This document shows, one piece after another, positions 35,566 through 43,579 of a stretch of 64,000 nt of DNA (its first letter is position 1; every line of letters starts with the position of its first letter). Made by a program: the position numbers and the translations under genes. The notes under the pieces were generated by a model. That model searched no databases. It saw only the letters and a program-made list of their open reading frames with translations, and had not been told where the DNA came from. Origin of the DNA: Soonwooa buanensis (lineage in GTDB: Bacteria > Bacteroidota > Bacteroidia > Flavobacteriales > Weeksellaceae); the NCBI RefSeq assembly GCF_900167905.1, contig NZ_FUYZ01000003.1:248001-312000 (forward strand). Direction: 5' to 3'.

Positions 35566-36948
35566 ATGTCATTAATAAAAAGTATCTCTGGTATTCGCGG
35601 AACGATAGGTGGACAAGTCAATGATAATTTAACACCTTTAGACATCGTAAAATTCGCTTCCGCATTCGGAACTTGGCTTCAAAATACTAAAAACAAAAAA
35701 AATCTAAAACTCGTAATCGGTCGCGATGCTCGTATTTCTGGGCAAATGTGTTCGTCTTTGGTGACGGCAACTTTGCAAGGTTTGGGTATCGATGTTGTCG
35801 ATTTAGGCTTGTCAACAACGCCAACGGTTGAGGTGATGGTGCCAGAATTAAATGCTGATGGCGGAATTATCTTAACGGCTTCTCACAATCCTAAACAATG
35901 GAATGCGCTAAAACTTCTTAATGACAAAGGCGAATTCATCAATGCTGAGGAAGGTGCTAAAGTTTTAGAATTGGCGGAGAAAGAGGATTTTAACTATGCT
36001 GAAGTTGATGATTTAGGAAATTACGAAGTTAACACAGATGCTTTCGATATTCATATTCAAAAGATTTTGGCTTTGCCAATGGTTGACGCAGAAGCTATTA
36101 AAGCTAAAAAATTCAAAGTTGTTTTGGACGCTGTTAATTCGACTGGAGGTTTAGCAATTCCGATGTTATTAGAAAAACTGGGTTGTGACGTTGTTAAACT
36201 TTATTGTGAGCCAAACGGCCATTTTCCGCACAATCCAGAACCTTTGAAGGAGCATCTTGGTGATATTTGCGAATTGATGATTAAAGAAAAAGCCGATGTT
36301 GGCGTCGTGGTAGATCCGGATGTTGACAGATTAGCTTTAATTGATGAGAAAGGCGAAATGTTTGGTGAAGAATATACTTTGGTTGCGGTTGCAGATTATC
36401 TTTTGAAACATAAAAAAGGTGCAGCGATTTCTAACTTGTCATCGAGTAGAGCGCTTCGTGATGTGGCGCAAAGTCACGGTTCAGACTATTTTGCAAGTGC
36501 AGTAGGAGAGGTTAATGTGGTTAACTTGATGAAGGAAAAAGATGCTGTAATTGGTGGTGAAGGTAATGGCGGAATTATCTATCCAGATTTGCATTACGGA
36601 AGAGATTCTTTAGTTGGTGTTGCGTTGTTTTTAACACATTTAGCGAAGGAAAACAAAACAGTTTCTGAACTTAGAGCCACTTATCCAGCTTACTTCATGG
36701 GGAAAAAGAAAATCGAATTAACGCCAGAAATTAATGTTGATGCTCTTTTAACTAAAATGGAAAAAGAATATCAAAACGAAGAGGTTTCTACTGTTGACGG
36801 TGTTAAAATAGATTTTGCTGAAAATTGGGTTCACCTTAGAAAGTCAAATACAGAGCCGATTATCAGAATTTATACAGAAGCTAAATCTCAGGAGGAAGCT
36901 GATAAATTGGGTGATGATATCATCGCTAAAATTAAAAGTTTGATTTAA
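35566..36948 (+). CDS. glmM: Phosphoglucosamine mutase
   Basis: A 460-residue alpha-D-phosphohexomutase. The active phosphoserine is Ser106 in TASHNPKQW, the metal loop is DPDVDR (Asp250, Asp252, Asp254) and the sugar-binding loop GEGNGGI follows. The C-terminal SNTEPIIRIYTEA binds phosphate. It turns glucosamine-6-phosphate into glucosamine-1-phosphate for peptidoglycan and LPS. The Bacteroidota form is close to phosphomannomutases, so the substrate cannot be fixed from sequence alone. Confidence 0.88.
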   Translation: MSLIKSISGIRGTIGGQVNDNLTPLDIVKFASAFGTWLQNTKNKKNLKLVIGRDARISGQMCSSLVTATLQGLGIDVVDLGLSTTPTVEVMVPELNADGGIILTASHNPKQWNALKLLNDKGEFINAEEGAKVLELAEKEDFNYAEVDDLGNYEVNTDAFDIHIQKILALPMVDAEAIKAKKFKVVLDAVNSTGGLAIPMLLEKLGCDVVKLYCEPNGHFPHNPEPLKEHLGDICELMIKEKADVGVVVDPDVDRLALIDEKGEMFGEEYTLVAVADYLLKHKKGAAISNLSSSRALRDVAQSHGSDYFASAVGEVNVVNLMKEKDAVIGGEGNGGIIYPDLHYGRDSLVGVALFLTHLAKENKTVSELRATYPAYFMGKKKIELTPEINVDALLTKMEKEYQNEEVSTVDGVKIDFAENWVHLRKSNTEPIIRIYTEAKSQEEADKLGDDIIAKIKSLI

Positions 36949-37062
36949 TTTTTTTTTATTAAATTTAATAGTCGGTTTTAGACAGACTATGTGTTTTATT
37001 AATTAAAGTCTATCGAAGTTTGTAAAACTTTTTCTCAGTTCGATAGTACGTTTATAAATATA

Positions 37063-38433
37063 TTGGAAGAATTTTTTGAAAACGAACTTGCTAAAAAGTT
37101 CGAAGACATGATTGAAAATAATGAAGAACTCTACTTCGATACCGAAGAATACGAGGATATCATTATTTATTATTTGGAACTTGGCGACATTTCTTACGCA
37201 GAATTGGCAACAAAATATGCGCTGAAACTCCATCCAACTTCAATCGAATTAAAAACAAAACAACTAGAGGTTTTCCTTGAGTTAGAGCGCTATACAAAGG
37301 CTAAAGAACTTATCGATGAGTTAAAGCCATCTTGTATGGAAATGACAGACTTTTTAGTGTGTTGTGCTAAATATTATTCTAACCTTGGGAATCCAAAACG
37401 CTCTATTGAATATTGCGAAAAGGCTTTGGAGTTGGAAGAAGAAGAGAACTTCTTACACAATTTTATCGCGGATGAATATGTGAATCTTGACGATCCATTC
37501 AATGCTTTGAAACATTATTCTAAAGCTTTGCAATTTGATCCGCAAGACGAATATTCTTTGGAAAATGCGATGGCTTGTTATACGAAGCTTAATCGTTTCC
37601 AAGAGGCTTTAGGCTTTATTAACCAATATTTGGATAAGTATCCGTTCTCGGAAATGGCTTGGTTTGAGTATGGACAATTGCATTTTAACAAAAAGAATTA
37701 TCTAGAAGCTATCAAAGGTTTCGATTATCTTTTGGCGATTAATCCAAATTCGGTGGGAGTTTACGCTAACAAAGCAGCTTGTTATGAGGCTTTGGGAGAT
37801 TGGGCACGCGCTATCGAAGTCTATGAAGAGATGTTGGATTTGGAATACACCAAGGCTTTCACTTATTACAAAATAGGACTTTGTTATAAAGAAAACAAAA
37901 TGCCGATTCAGGCGTTGGCTTATTTTCAAAAGTCGTTAATAGAAGATCCTCAGTTTTATTTGTCGATGATGGAGCAATCTTATATCTACGAAGATATGGG
38001 CAAATTAAAAGAAGCACTGCATTTTGCTAAAGAAAGTGTTTTGTTAAACGAAAACAATATTGAATATCAAAAACGTTTAGCATTTCTTTATATCGAATCT
38101 GGTAAGTTTGAAGAAAGTTTAGCTTGTTTTAAAAAATTGATTGCTGTTGAGCCTTCAAGATTTTATAATTGGTACGCTTATTCGGAAGTTTTGATGCTGA
38201 TTGGCGAATACGAAGATGCTTTAGCGCTTTTAGCAAAGGCAATTCAGTTGCATAACCGCGCAGAATTGCATTATCAAAAGAGTAACTGTTATTTCCATCT
38301 TAATTTAAATAAAGAAGGAAATGAAGCCTTGAAACAAGCTTTAGAAATGGATCCCGAAATCTCCGAAGATATGGGACAAAAGTATCCGTTTATAAAAGAA
38401 GCAGTCAAAAAAGTTAAAACTAAAAAGAAATAG
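37063..38433 (+). CDS. Tetratricopeptide repeat protein
   Basis: A 456-residue soluble protein made of about ten TPR units from residue 30 on (for example GNPKRSIEYCEKALELE, LDDPFNALKHYSKALQFDP, KEALHFAKESVLLNENN). No signal peptide, so probably cytoplasmic. TPR proteins are scaffolds; the partner is unknown. The gene begins with a TTG (37063), the MEEFF opening that relatives share. The upstream 114 bases hold an ATAGTC/GACTAT inverted repeat near 36969-36990 that could be a weak glmM terminator. A bidirectional terminator follows the gene. Confidence 0.85.
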   Translation: MEEFFENELAKKFEDMIENNEELYFDTEEYEDIIIYYLELGDISYAELATKYALKLHPTSIELKTKQLEVFLELERYTKAKELIDELKPSCMEMTDFLVCCAKYYSNLGNPKRSIEYCEKALELEEEENFLHNFIADEYVNLDDPFNALKHYSKALQFDPQDEYSLENAMACYTKLNRFQEALGFINQYLDKYPFSEMAWFEYGQLHFNKKNYLEAIKGFDYLLAINPNSVGVYANKAACYEALGDWARAIEVYEEMLDLEYTKAFTYYKIGLCYKENKMPIQALAYFQKSLIEDPQFYLSMMEQSYIYEDMGKLKEALHFAKESVLLNENNIEYQKRLAFLYIESGKFEESLACFKKLIAVEPSRFYNWYAYSEVLMLIGEYEDALALLAKAIQLHNRAELHYQKSNCYFHLNLNKEGNEALKQALEMDPEISEDMGQKYPFIKEAVKKVKTKKK

Positions 38434-38435
38434 AA

Positions 38436-38469
38436 TTAAAAATCATCTCAATCTGAGATGATTTTTTTT
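38436..38469. terminator. Bidirectional terminator, TPR gene and DMT gene
   Basis: ATCATCTCA (38442-38450) with TGAGATGAT (38454-38462), loop ATC and a T-run. The stop codon of the DMT gene lies in its left arm. Confidence 0.85.
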
Positions 38470-39344
38470 GTCGGTGCACTTCTCAAAAATATTAATCCGC
38501 CTAATATTAAAGCTGCCCCGAAATATTGTATCCATGTTAAATGTTCGCCATCTAATAATCCCCAAATAACTGCAACTATCGGCATAACCAGTGTTGTTGT
38601 AGAGGCGAATAACGGTGTCGAAATATGTAATAATTTGTAGTTGAGCATCATTGCAAGTCCAGTTCCAACAATCGATAATGTCCCAACGTACATAAAGCCG
38701 TGCCACGGAATTTCTACGCCAGAATTTAATTTAGTAAAAAATCCAGAGAAAATTAAGGACAAAAATGACGGAATTAGCAGCACAATCGAAAATACAAACG
38801 CTGATAATATTTTGGGTTCGACATTATGTAATTTTGCTTTGACTGTTGTTGTGCTGACTGCGTACATTAAAGTTGCTAAAAGAAGCAGTAAAATTGGATA
38901 GAGTTTGAATTCTCCAAAGTTTAAATTTCCGAATGCTAAAATACAAGCGCCTGTAAAACTTATAAGAATCCCGTAAAGCTGCGATTTCGTGGTCGCAATT
39001 CCCCAAGCCAAACTTCCAACAATAATCACAAAAATCGGCATCATAGAGTTGATAATCCCCGCAATACTGCTGCTAATATGTTCTTCGGCCATCGGGAATA
39101 AGAACATCGGGAAAAAGTTACCACACAATGCAGCGATAATTAACCATTTTACTCTGTCTTTCGGGAATTTTTTGATCTCTTTAATTGCAAAAGGTAACAA
39201 AACCAAACCCGAAATCAGAACTCTTAAACCTCCAACTTGATAAGGATTAAAGTAGATAAGAGATTTTTTTATTAAAATAAATGAAGAACCCCAGATTAAG
39301 GAAAGTACGATGAGTAGAATCCATTTTAGTTTATCATTCGACAT
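38448..39344 (-). CDS. DMT-family (EamA) transporter
   Basis: A 298-residue membrane protein with about ten helices and two EamA halves. It opens with WILLIVLSLIWGSSFILIKKSLIYF and has FTGACILAFG and the LVMPIVAVIWGLLDGEHLTWIQYFGAALILGGLIFLR end, as in drug/metabolite exporters. The substrate is unknown. Its start overlaps the aat stop by 11 bases, so the two are translated from one message. The gene ends inside a terminator hairpin shared with the converging TPR gene. Confidence 0.87.
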   Translation of the reverse strand: MSNDKLKWILLIVLSLIWGSSFILIKKSLIYFNPYQVGGLRVLISGLVLLPFAIKEIKKFPKDRVKWLIIAALCGNFFPMFLFPMAEEHISSSIAGIINSMMPIFVIIVGSLAWGIATTKSQLYGILISFTGACILAFGNLNFGEFKLYPILLLLLATLMYAVSTTTVKAKLHNVEPKILSAFVFSIVLLIPSFLSLIFSGFFTKLNSGVEIPWHGFMYVGTLSIVGTGLAMMLNYKLLHISTPLFASTTTLVMPIVAVIWGLLDGEHLTWIQYFGAALILGGLIFLRSAPTKKIISD

Positions 39345-39987
39345 TTGATGATTGGTATAGAATTGTTAAATACTCTTTTTTCGAAATCATTTTGGCACCC
39401 AAACTTTCCAAATGCTCGCTATGGACTTGACAATCGATTAAATCAAATTCGTCAACATGTGTTTTACAAAAATTAATAAAACCAGCTTTGGACGCATTGC
39501 TAACTTTAGAAAACATACTTTCGCCACAAAAAACACGCCCGATTTTAATACCGTAAAATCCGCCAACCAACTCTTCGTTTTGCCAAACCTCAATGCTGTG
39601 GGCAATACCATGTTTATGGAGCTCAATAAAAGATTTTATTAAATCATCATTAAGCCAAGTTCCGTCCTGGTCTGGTCGATAAGTTGTTTGACAAGCCTTT
39701 ATCACTGCTTCGAAGTTTTTGTTTTCAGTAAAACTAAAAACATTTCGATTTAGGATTTTTGACATCGACTTTGAGATTTTTAACTCATTCGGAACTAAAA
39801 TAAATCTCGGATCTGGGCACCACCACAATATTTCCGAATCGTCGTTGTACCAAGGAAAAATCCCTAGTTGATATGCAAAATACAGCCGTTCTGGACGTAG
39901 ATCTCCGCCAATAGCAATAACGCCTTGGTCAGGATTATACAACATCGGATCAGGAAACGAAATATCGTCGGCGTCTAGTCTAATCAT
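39334..39987 (-). CDS. aat: Leucyl/phenylalanyl-tRNA-protein transferase
   Basis: A 217-residue L/F-transferase. It has FPDPMLYNPDQGVIAIGGDLRPERLYFAYQLGIFPWYND, IL WWCPDPRFIL, GTWLNDDLIKSFIELHKHGIAHSIEVW and GGFYGIKIGRVFCGESMFS, all family landmarks. It adds Leu or Phe to N-terminal Arg/Lys of proteins and marks them for ClpS-ClpAP (N-end rule). It is the first of a pair with the DMT exporter. No sharp promoter was identified. Confidence 0.93.
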   Translation of the reverse strand: MIRLDADDISFPDPMLYNPDQGVIAIGGDLRPERLYFAYQLGIFPWYNDDSEILWWCPDPRFILVPNELKISKSMSKILNRNVFSFTENKNFEAVIKACQTTYRPDQDGTWLNDDLIKSFIELHKHGIAHSIEVWQNEELVGGFYGIKIGRVFCGESMFSKVSNASKAGFINFCKTHVDEFDLIDCQVHSEHLESLGAKMISKKEYLTILYQSSNVE

Positions 39988-39991
39988 TGGG

Positions 39992-40024
39992 ATAAAAAAA
40001 TCCTACTTGTTAGCAGGATTTTAT
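39992..40024 (-). terminator. Terminator after the DUF3127 gene
   Basis: On the minus strand AAATCCT pairs with AGGATTT (40021-40015 with 40004-39998) plus one inner pair; a U-run follows. Confidence 0.75.
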
Positions 40025-40043
40025 TTTAGTTGTTTTCTTTTGT

Positions 40044-40418
40044 TTAGAAAGGAAGGTCGTCTTCTTCGTCTGCGAAAACATTTGTGTTTTGGCTAGAGCT
40101 TGCAGGAGCGCCAGCCGCAGATGTAGGCTCATTAGAGCTACCACCGTCTAGTTTTTCGATTCTCCAACCGTTAATAGAGTTGAAATATTTAACTTCTCCT
40201 TGTGGCGAAGTCCATTCGCGTCCTCTTATGTTGATAGAAACTTTCACTTTATCTCCTTCGTTGTAGGCATTAAGTAAGTCAACTTTTTCTGAAAGAAATT
40301 CGATGTTAATCGGCTGTGGATACTGTTCCTCAGTTAATAATACCATTTCTTTTTTTTGAAAACCACTTGCAAATGTCTGTAAATCAGAAAGTTTTTTAAT
40401 AGTGCCTTGTAACTCCAT
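40044..40418 (-). CDS. DUF3127 protein (OB-fold-like) with an SSB-like acidic tail
   Basis: A 124-residue protein. Residues 1-85 match DUF3127 (MELQGTIKKL, FQKKEMVLLTEEQYPQPINIEFL, VKVSINIRGREWTSPQGEVKYFNSINGWRIEKL). The family looks like an OB fold. The rest is a Ser/Ala-rich linker and an acidic end, DEEDDLPF, very like the DDxxPF tip by which SSB recruits repair and replication proteins. This suggests a single-strand nucleic-acid binder, but there is no direct proof. Confidence 0.85.
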   Translation of the reverse strand: MELQGTIKKLSDLQTFASGFQKKEMVLLTEEQYPQPINIEFLSEKVDLLNAYNEGDKVKVSINIRGREWTSPQGEVKYFNSINGWRIEKLDGGSSNEPTSAAGAPASSSQNTNVFADEEDDLPF

Positions 40419-40525
40419 GTTAAAATAAATTTATGTGGGTAAAGGTAATAAAAACGAAAATAGATTAAAAATTTTTGGGTCTAAAAAAGGTGAAGAAAAA
40501 AAATATTAAAAAGTTTTAAAAAATA

Positions 40526-40558
40526 TTTGGTTGGTAAAATAAAAAGTCTCTATATTTG
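40526..40558 (+). promoter_or_regulatory. Promoter of the tRNA cluster
   Basis: TTTG (40526-40529) and TATATTTG (40551-40558), 21 bases apart. The start site would be near 40563, 34 bases before the first tRNA. Confidence 0.75.
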
Positions 40559-40596
40559 CAACCACAAAACAACAGGTAAGAAGTTCTTTAAATAAA

Positions 40597-40678
40597 GCGG
40601 ATGTGGTGTAATTGGTAGCCACGCCAGACTTAGGATCTGGTGCTTCACGGCGTGGGGGTTCGAGTCCCTTCATCCGCA
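40597..40678 (+). tRNA. tRNA-Leu (anticodon TAG)
   Basis: Acceptor GCGGATG (40597-40603) pairs with CATCCGC (40671-40677). The anticodon stem CCAGA/TCTGG carries loop CTTAGGA, giving TAG, which reads CTA Leu codons. The long variable arm and GGTTCGAGTCC T-arm fit a class II tRNA-Leu. The CCA end is not encoded. Confidence 0.95.
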
Positions 40679-40682
40679 CTAT

Positions 40683-40755
40683 GCGAAAATAGCTCAGCTG
40701 GTAGAGCACAACCTTGCCAAGGTTGGGGTCGCGGGTTCGAATCCCGTTTTTCGCT
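40683..40755 (+). tRNA. tRNA-Gly (anticodon GCC)
   Basis: Acceptor GCGAAAA (40683-40689) pairs with TTTTCGC (40748-40754). The anticodon stem CAACC/GGTTG holds loop TTGCCAA, giving GCC for Gly. The T-arm has GGTTCGAATCC. CCA follows directly at 40756-40758 and is encoded. Confidence 0.96.
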
Positions 40756-40764
40756 CCACACCAT

Positions 40765-40848
40765 GCCCTGGTGGTGGAACTGGTAGACACGCAGGACTTA
40801 AAATCCTGTGCCTCTTTTGGCGTACGGGTTCAAGTCCCGTCTGGGGTA
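40765..40848 (+). tRNA. tRNA-Leu (anticodon TAA)
   Basis: Anticodon stem CAGGA/TCCTG with loop CTTAAAA, giving TAA for TTA codons. Long variable arm (TGCCTCTTTTGGCGT) and T-arm GGTTCAAGTCC. The acceptor stem GCCCTGG/CTGGGGT uses three G-T pairs, so the exact ends could shift by a base. Confidence 0.93.
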
Positions 40849-40854
40849 CATAAG

Positions 40855-40889
40855 AAGACTGATAATCATTGATTATCGGTCTTTTTTGT
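40855..40889 (+). terminator. Terminator of the tRNA cluster
   Basis: A 13-bp stem AAGACTGATAATC (40855-40867) with GATTATCGGTCTT (40871-40883, one G-T pair), then a T-run. Confidence 0.88.
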
Positions 40890-41004
40890 TTTAGGATAAG
40901 ATGTTTTTTTTAAAGCTTATATTTTGTAAACCTATTGGCTCTTTCAGTTATTAAAATTCACGATTTTGAGGAATGATTAACTAGCTATTACCTTATATTT
41001 TAAA

Positions 41005-41032
41005 ACAAAAAAAAGCCCTCAAAAGAGGACTT
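41005..41032 (-). terminator. Terminator of the histone H1-like gene
   Basis: On the minus strand AAGTCCTC-TTTT-GAGGGCTT (41032-41013, one G-T pair), followed by eight U. Confidence 0.8.
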
Positions 41033-41055
41033 TTATAACTTGAACGATTCAAAAA

Positions 41056-41232
41056 TTACTTTTTAGATTCTTCTACAGAAACTTTTCTGAATTCTTTGAA
41101 TAATTTTGTTAATTCTAAAGCTGATTTTCTAGCTCTTGCTCCAGCAGCTTTGTTTCCTTTTTCTTCTTGTAAGCTAGCATCAGTTTTGAAAGCTTCGATT
41201 TCAGCATTGATCTTTTCAATAAGTTCTTTCAT
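41056..41232 (-). CDS. Histone H1-like protein
   Basis: A 58-residue basic, Lys/Ala/Glu-rich protein: MKELIEKINAEIEAFKTD, GNKAAGARARKSALELTKLF and KVSVEESKK. Proteins of this length and pattern are annotated as histone H1 (Hc1-like) in Flavobacteriia and are thought to bind DNA. It should be mostly alpha-helical; there is no signal peptide. It lies alone with its own promoter at 41257-41287 and its own terminator. DNA-binding is inferred from the family. Confidence 0.85.
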   Translation of the reverse strand: MKELIEKINAEIEAFKTDASLQEEKGNKAAGARARKSALELTKLFKEFRKVSVEESKK

Positions 41233-41256
41233 TGTAAATTATTTTAATTTGAGCGT

Positions 41257-41287
41257 CAAATATAGAATTTTGTTTGATTGCACCCAA
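41257..41287 (-). promoter_or_regulatory. Promoter of the histone H1-like gene
   Basis: On the minus strand TATATTTG (41264-41257) with TTG (41287-41285) 20 bases upstream. The start site would be near 41252. The rest of the gap 41233-41547 is AT-rich with no clear element for the gene to the right. Confidence 0.68.
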
Positions 41288-41547
41288 TTTTTTTTCAATA
41301 AAAATGATGCTTTAACGCTTTATTTATGGGATTTTCTAATAAAAAACCTCTTTTTATTTTGTGTTTTAACTTTTGATTTCATATTTCATACGTTTTATTT
41401 ATTGTTTTTTGAAATCTTCATGAATAGTGTGCTTATATTATATTTGATGTAGATGTTGTTAAAAGTTTGTAAAATATTTAATAAAACTGATGTATTGTTA
41501 AATATTTATTACGATATTAGATGAGATACTAATAAACTATAACTAAC

Positions 41548-42420
41548 ATGAGATGCTTCGCTTTTGCTGAGTATGTGTTTTCATCGCCTCAGCTTTTCTA
41601 TAAAGACTTTTCTTTTTTGTCGAGTGTCAAATTCTTAGTGGCGCTACCACAAAATACAAGCATCACAAATTCGATTGCTGTTTTTTTTCGTGATATTTCG
41701 TATAGAAATCAGCATATTGATGTGTTTTTTGGTATTTTTCTGCTAGGTGCTTTTATGTTTTTATTCTTTTTTAAAAAACACAGACGTCATAGAAAAAGTG
41801 CAACTGCTGAGATTATTAAATTAAAAACTGAAAATGAATTTTTAAATAAGAATGTAGATTTACGATTTAGTTATCAACATTCGCTAATACAATCACTATT
41901 TGACGCAGAAGGCGTTGGTTGTTCTCCAGAGGTTAATACTGCCTTACTAGCTATTAAAAATAGGGTTTCAAGTTTAGGAAAGATTCATAATGAGTTAACA
42001 AGACGATCTAACCAAAGTCAACTTCACATGAGAGATTATATGTCGATATTCGAAGGTTTTATTAATGAGAAGTCAAATCATGCTGATCTAAGATTTAGTA
42101 TCAATCATAATCCAAAACTGGAGGTTGAAAAACTTGCCTTTATTGGGCTTATTGTTCATGAGTTGATGTCAAGTGCTTTTGCGCATCAGCCAGTCGGAGA
42201 GGAGCGCTTAAAAGTTAATGTTAATGTAAAGCAAGAGGCAGGTAAGTTAGCTATTGATGTTAAAGATAATGGACTTAAAAATTTTTCGGAGATTGATTTT
42301 AAAAATTCTCCTTCTTTGGGATTGAAATTGGCGATGGAGCTTAGTAAACAGATAGAGGCTTCCGTCTACTACGTGCATTCAAAAATAGGGACTCATTATC
42401 AATTGCAAATCCCAAATTAG
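41548..42420 (+). CDS. Degenerate sensor histidine kinase-like protein (HisKA_2 type)
   Basis: A 290-residue protein with one membrane helix (about 60-75), a short coiled coil (85-103), a HisKA_2-like region (104-170, with NRVSSLGKIHNEL at 138-150) and a HATPase_c-like domain to the C-terminus (SPSLGLKLAMELSKQI, KIGTHYQLQIP). The expected phospho-acceptor block, EhHRVKNNLQ-like, reads DLRFSYQHSLI here, with Arg106/Phe107 where the His should be. The N-box reads HELMSSAFAH, with Ser209 instead of the Mg-binding Asn, and the G1 box is DNGLKN without its second Gly. It is probably catalytically inactive. No response regulator gene is near. Confidence 0.7.
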   Translation: MRCFAFAEYVFSSPQLFYKDFSFLSSVKFLVALPQNTSITNSIAVFFRDISYRNQHIDVFFGIFLLGAFMFLFFFKKHRRHRKSATAEIIKLKTENEFLNKNVDLRFSYQHSLIQSLFDAEGVGCSPEVNTALLAIKNRVSSLGKIHNELTRRSNQSQLHMRDYMSIFEGFINEKSNHADLRFSINHNPKLEVEKLAFIGLIVHELMSSAFAHQPVGEERLKVNVNVKQEAGKLAIDVKDNGLKNFSEIDFKNSPSLGLKLAMELSKQIEASVYYVHSKIGTHYQLQIPN

Positions 42421-42444
42421 TTTATTTTTTCATATTAGTAAAGA

Positions 42445-42480
42445 AAGCCGCGCGGAACGAAGTTCCGCGCGGCTTGTTTT
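42445..42480. terminator. Strong bidirectional terminator
   Basis: A perfect 14-bp stem AAGCCGCGCGGAAC (42445-42458) with its complement (42462-42475), loop GAA, then a T-rich tail. It separates the converging kinase-like and metalloprotease genes. Confidence 0.9.
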
Positions 42481-42506
42481 TGTTACATTATTTTTTGTAG
42501 ACTTTT

Positions 42507-43364
42507 CTATTTCAAAAGAGCGTTAAAAGTATCACCTTGCCGAATGTCGCCTGTGTTATAACCTTTCATAAACCATTCTTTACGTTGAGCGGAAGAACCA
42601 TGTGTAAAAGCTTCTTGATTAACATAGCCGCTTGATCTTTTCTGGATATTGTCATCACCAACAGCTTCTGCTGCACTAATTGCAGACTCAATGTCGCCAG
42701 GTTCTAATATCTTTTCACGATTGTCGGTTTGTCTTGCCCAGACACCAGCATAGAAATCCGCTTGTAGTTCGGTTGCAACCGATACACGATTCATTTCAGC
42801 TTCGGAGTAACGTCCACTTTGTCTAAGTTGATCTACTTTTTGTGTCGTCCCTAGCAAAGTCTGTACGTGGTGACCAACTTCATGTGCCATAACATAAGCG
42901 ATAGAAAATTCGGTTACTTTTGCGCCAAAGCGTTGTTGTAACTCGTTGAAGAAGCTCATGTCCATATAGACGGTTTCGTCAGCTGGACAATAGAAAGGTC
43001 CCATCGCTGCTTGCGCTGTACCGCAACCAGAGCGCGTTACGTCTTCGAAAAGTACAACATGCGGTTTTCTATAAGTCATTCCGTTTTGTTGGAAGATCTG
43101 TGTCCACGTTTTTTCGGTCTCGGCAGTTACCATCTGTACAAACTCACGAACTTGAAGTTCTTGTTGGTTAAGTTGTCGTTGTTCGGTCTGTTGTCCGCCA
43201 GAATTAACTGCAGTTCCTAAAATTGCTGATGGATCGCCTCCTAAAAAGAAAACAATGGCAGCAATAATTAAAGTACCCAATCCACCGCCAACAAGCATTC
43301 CGCCACCTCCGCCAGAGCCGCGTCTGTCGTCAACGTTGTCACTTCTATCGTTAGTCCATTTCAT
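42507..43364 (-). CDS. Neutral zinc metallopeptidase (YpfJ type)
   Basis: A 285-residue protein with one membrane helix (about 29-43) after a short charged N-terminus (MKWTNDRSDNVDDRRGSGGG) and a peptidase domain outside. The zinc motif HEVGHH is at 161-166 (His161, Glu162, His165), and SGCGTAQAAMGPFYCPAD and GVWARQ are family landmarks. Targets are unknown. I start at the ATG 43364, because the 10-codon upstream extension is not conserved in style and the charged MKW opening is typical. Confidence 0.9.
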   Translation of the reverse strand: MKWTNDRSDNVDDRRGSGGGGGMLVGGGLGTLIIAAIVFFLGGDPSAILGTAVNSGGQQTEQRQLNQQELQVREFVQMVTAETEKTWTQIFQQNGMTYRKPHVVLFEDVTRSGCGTAQAAMGPFYCPADETVYMDMSFFNELQQRFGAKVTEFSIAYVMAHEVGHHVQTLLGTTQKVDQLRQSGRYSEAEMNRVSVATELQADFYAGVWARQTDNREKILEPGDIESAISAAEAVGDDNIQKRSSGYVNQEAFTHGSSAQRKEWFMKGYNTGDIRQGDTFNALLK

Positions 43365-43456
43365 AGTTTGAAAATTTATGTGATAAAAATACAAAAAAAA
43401 TGTAGGTGAGAAACCTACATTTAATTTTATTCTAAGAATGTGGAAAATCGTCTAAA

Positions 43457-43579
43457 ATAGCCCCGATGGGAGCGATTGTTTGAGCTCGTTGTAAAGCTTG
43501 GATTTGCTTTGGCTACAACAGCGAGTGCGGACAGCGGGATCAATAGTCAAAAGCAAGGCTAATCGTCCAGCTCCTAAAA
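43457..43579 (+). repeat. Dispersed intergenic repeat, plus-strand copy
   Basis: ATAGCCCCGATGGGAGCG, then TTTGAGCTCGTT, a T/G-rich middle, AGCGAGTGCGGACAGCGGGAT and GCTCCTAAAA. Same blocks and order as copies at 555-670 and 5775-5915, but in opposite orientation. It lies in the gap between the metalloprotease and ribH. Confidence 0.6.

Noticed and set aside
40506-40790. Minus-strand ORF of 94 aa with GIRTRDPNLGKVVLYQLSYFR
   Set aside because: This is the well-known false protein from reading tRNA genes backwards; it lies over tRNA-Leu and tRNA-Gly.
41096-41452. Plus-strand ORF of 118 aa
   Set aside because: Antisense to the histone H1-like gene and low-complexity after that.
42445-42475. 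GC-rich palindrome as a mobile-element end
   Set aside because: It is followed by a T-run between two converging genes, so a terminator explains it.
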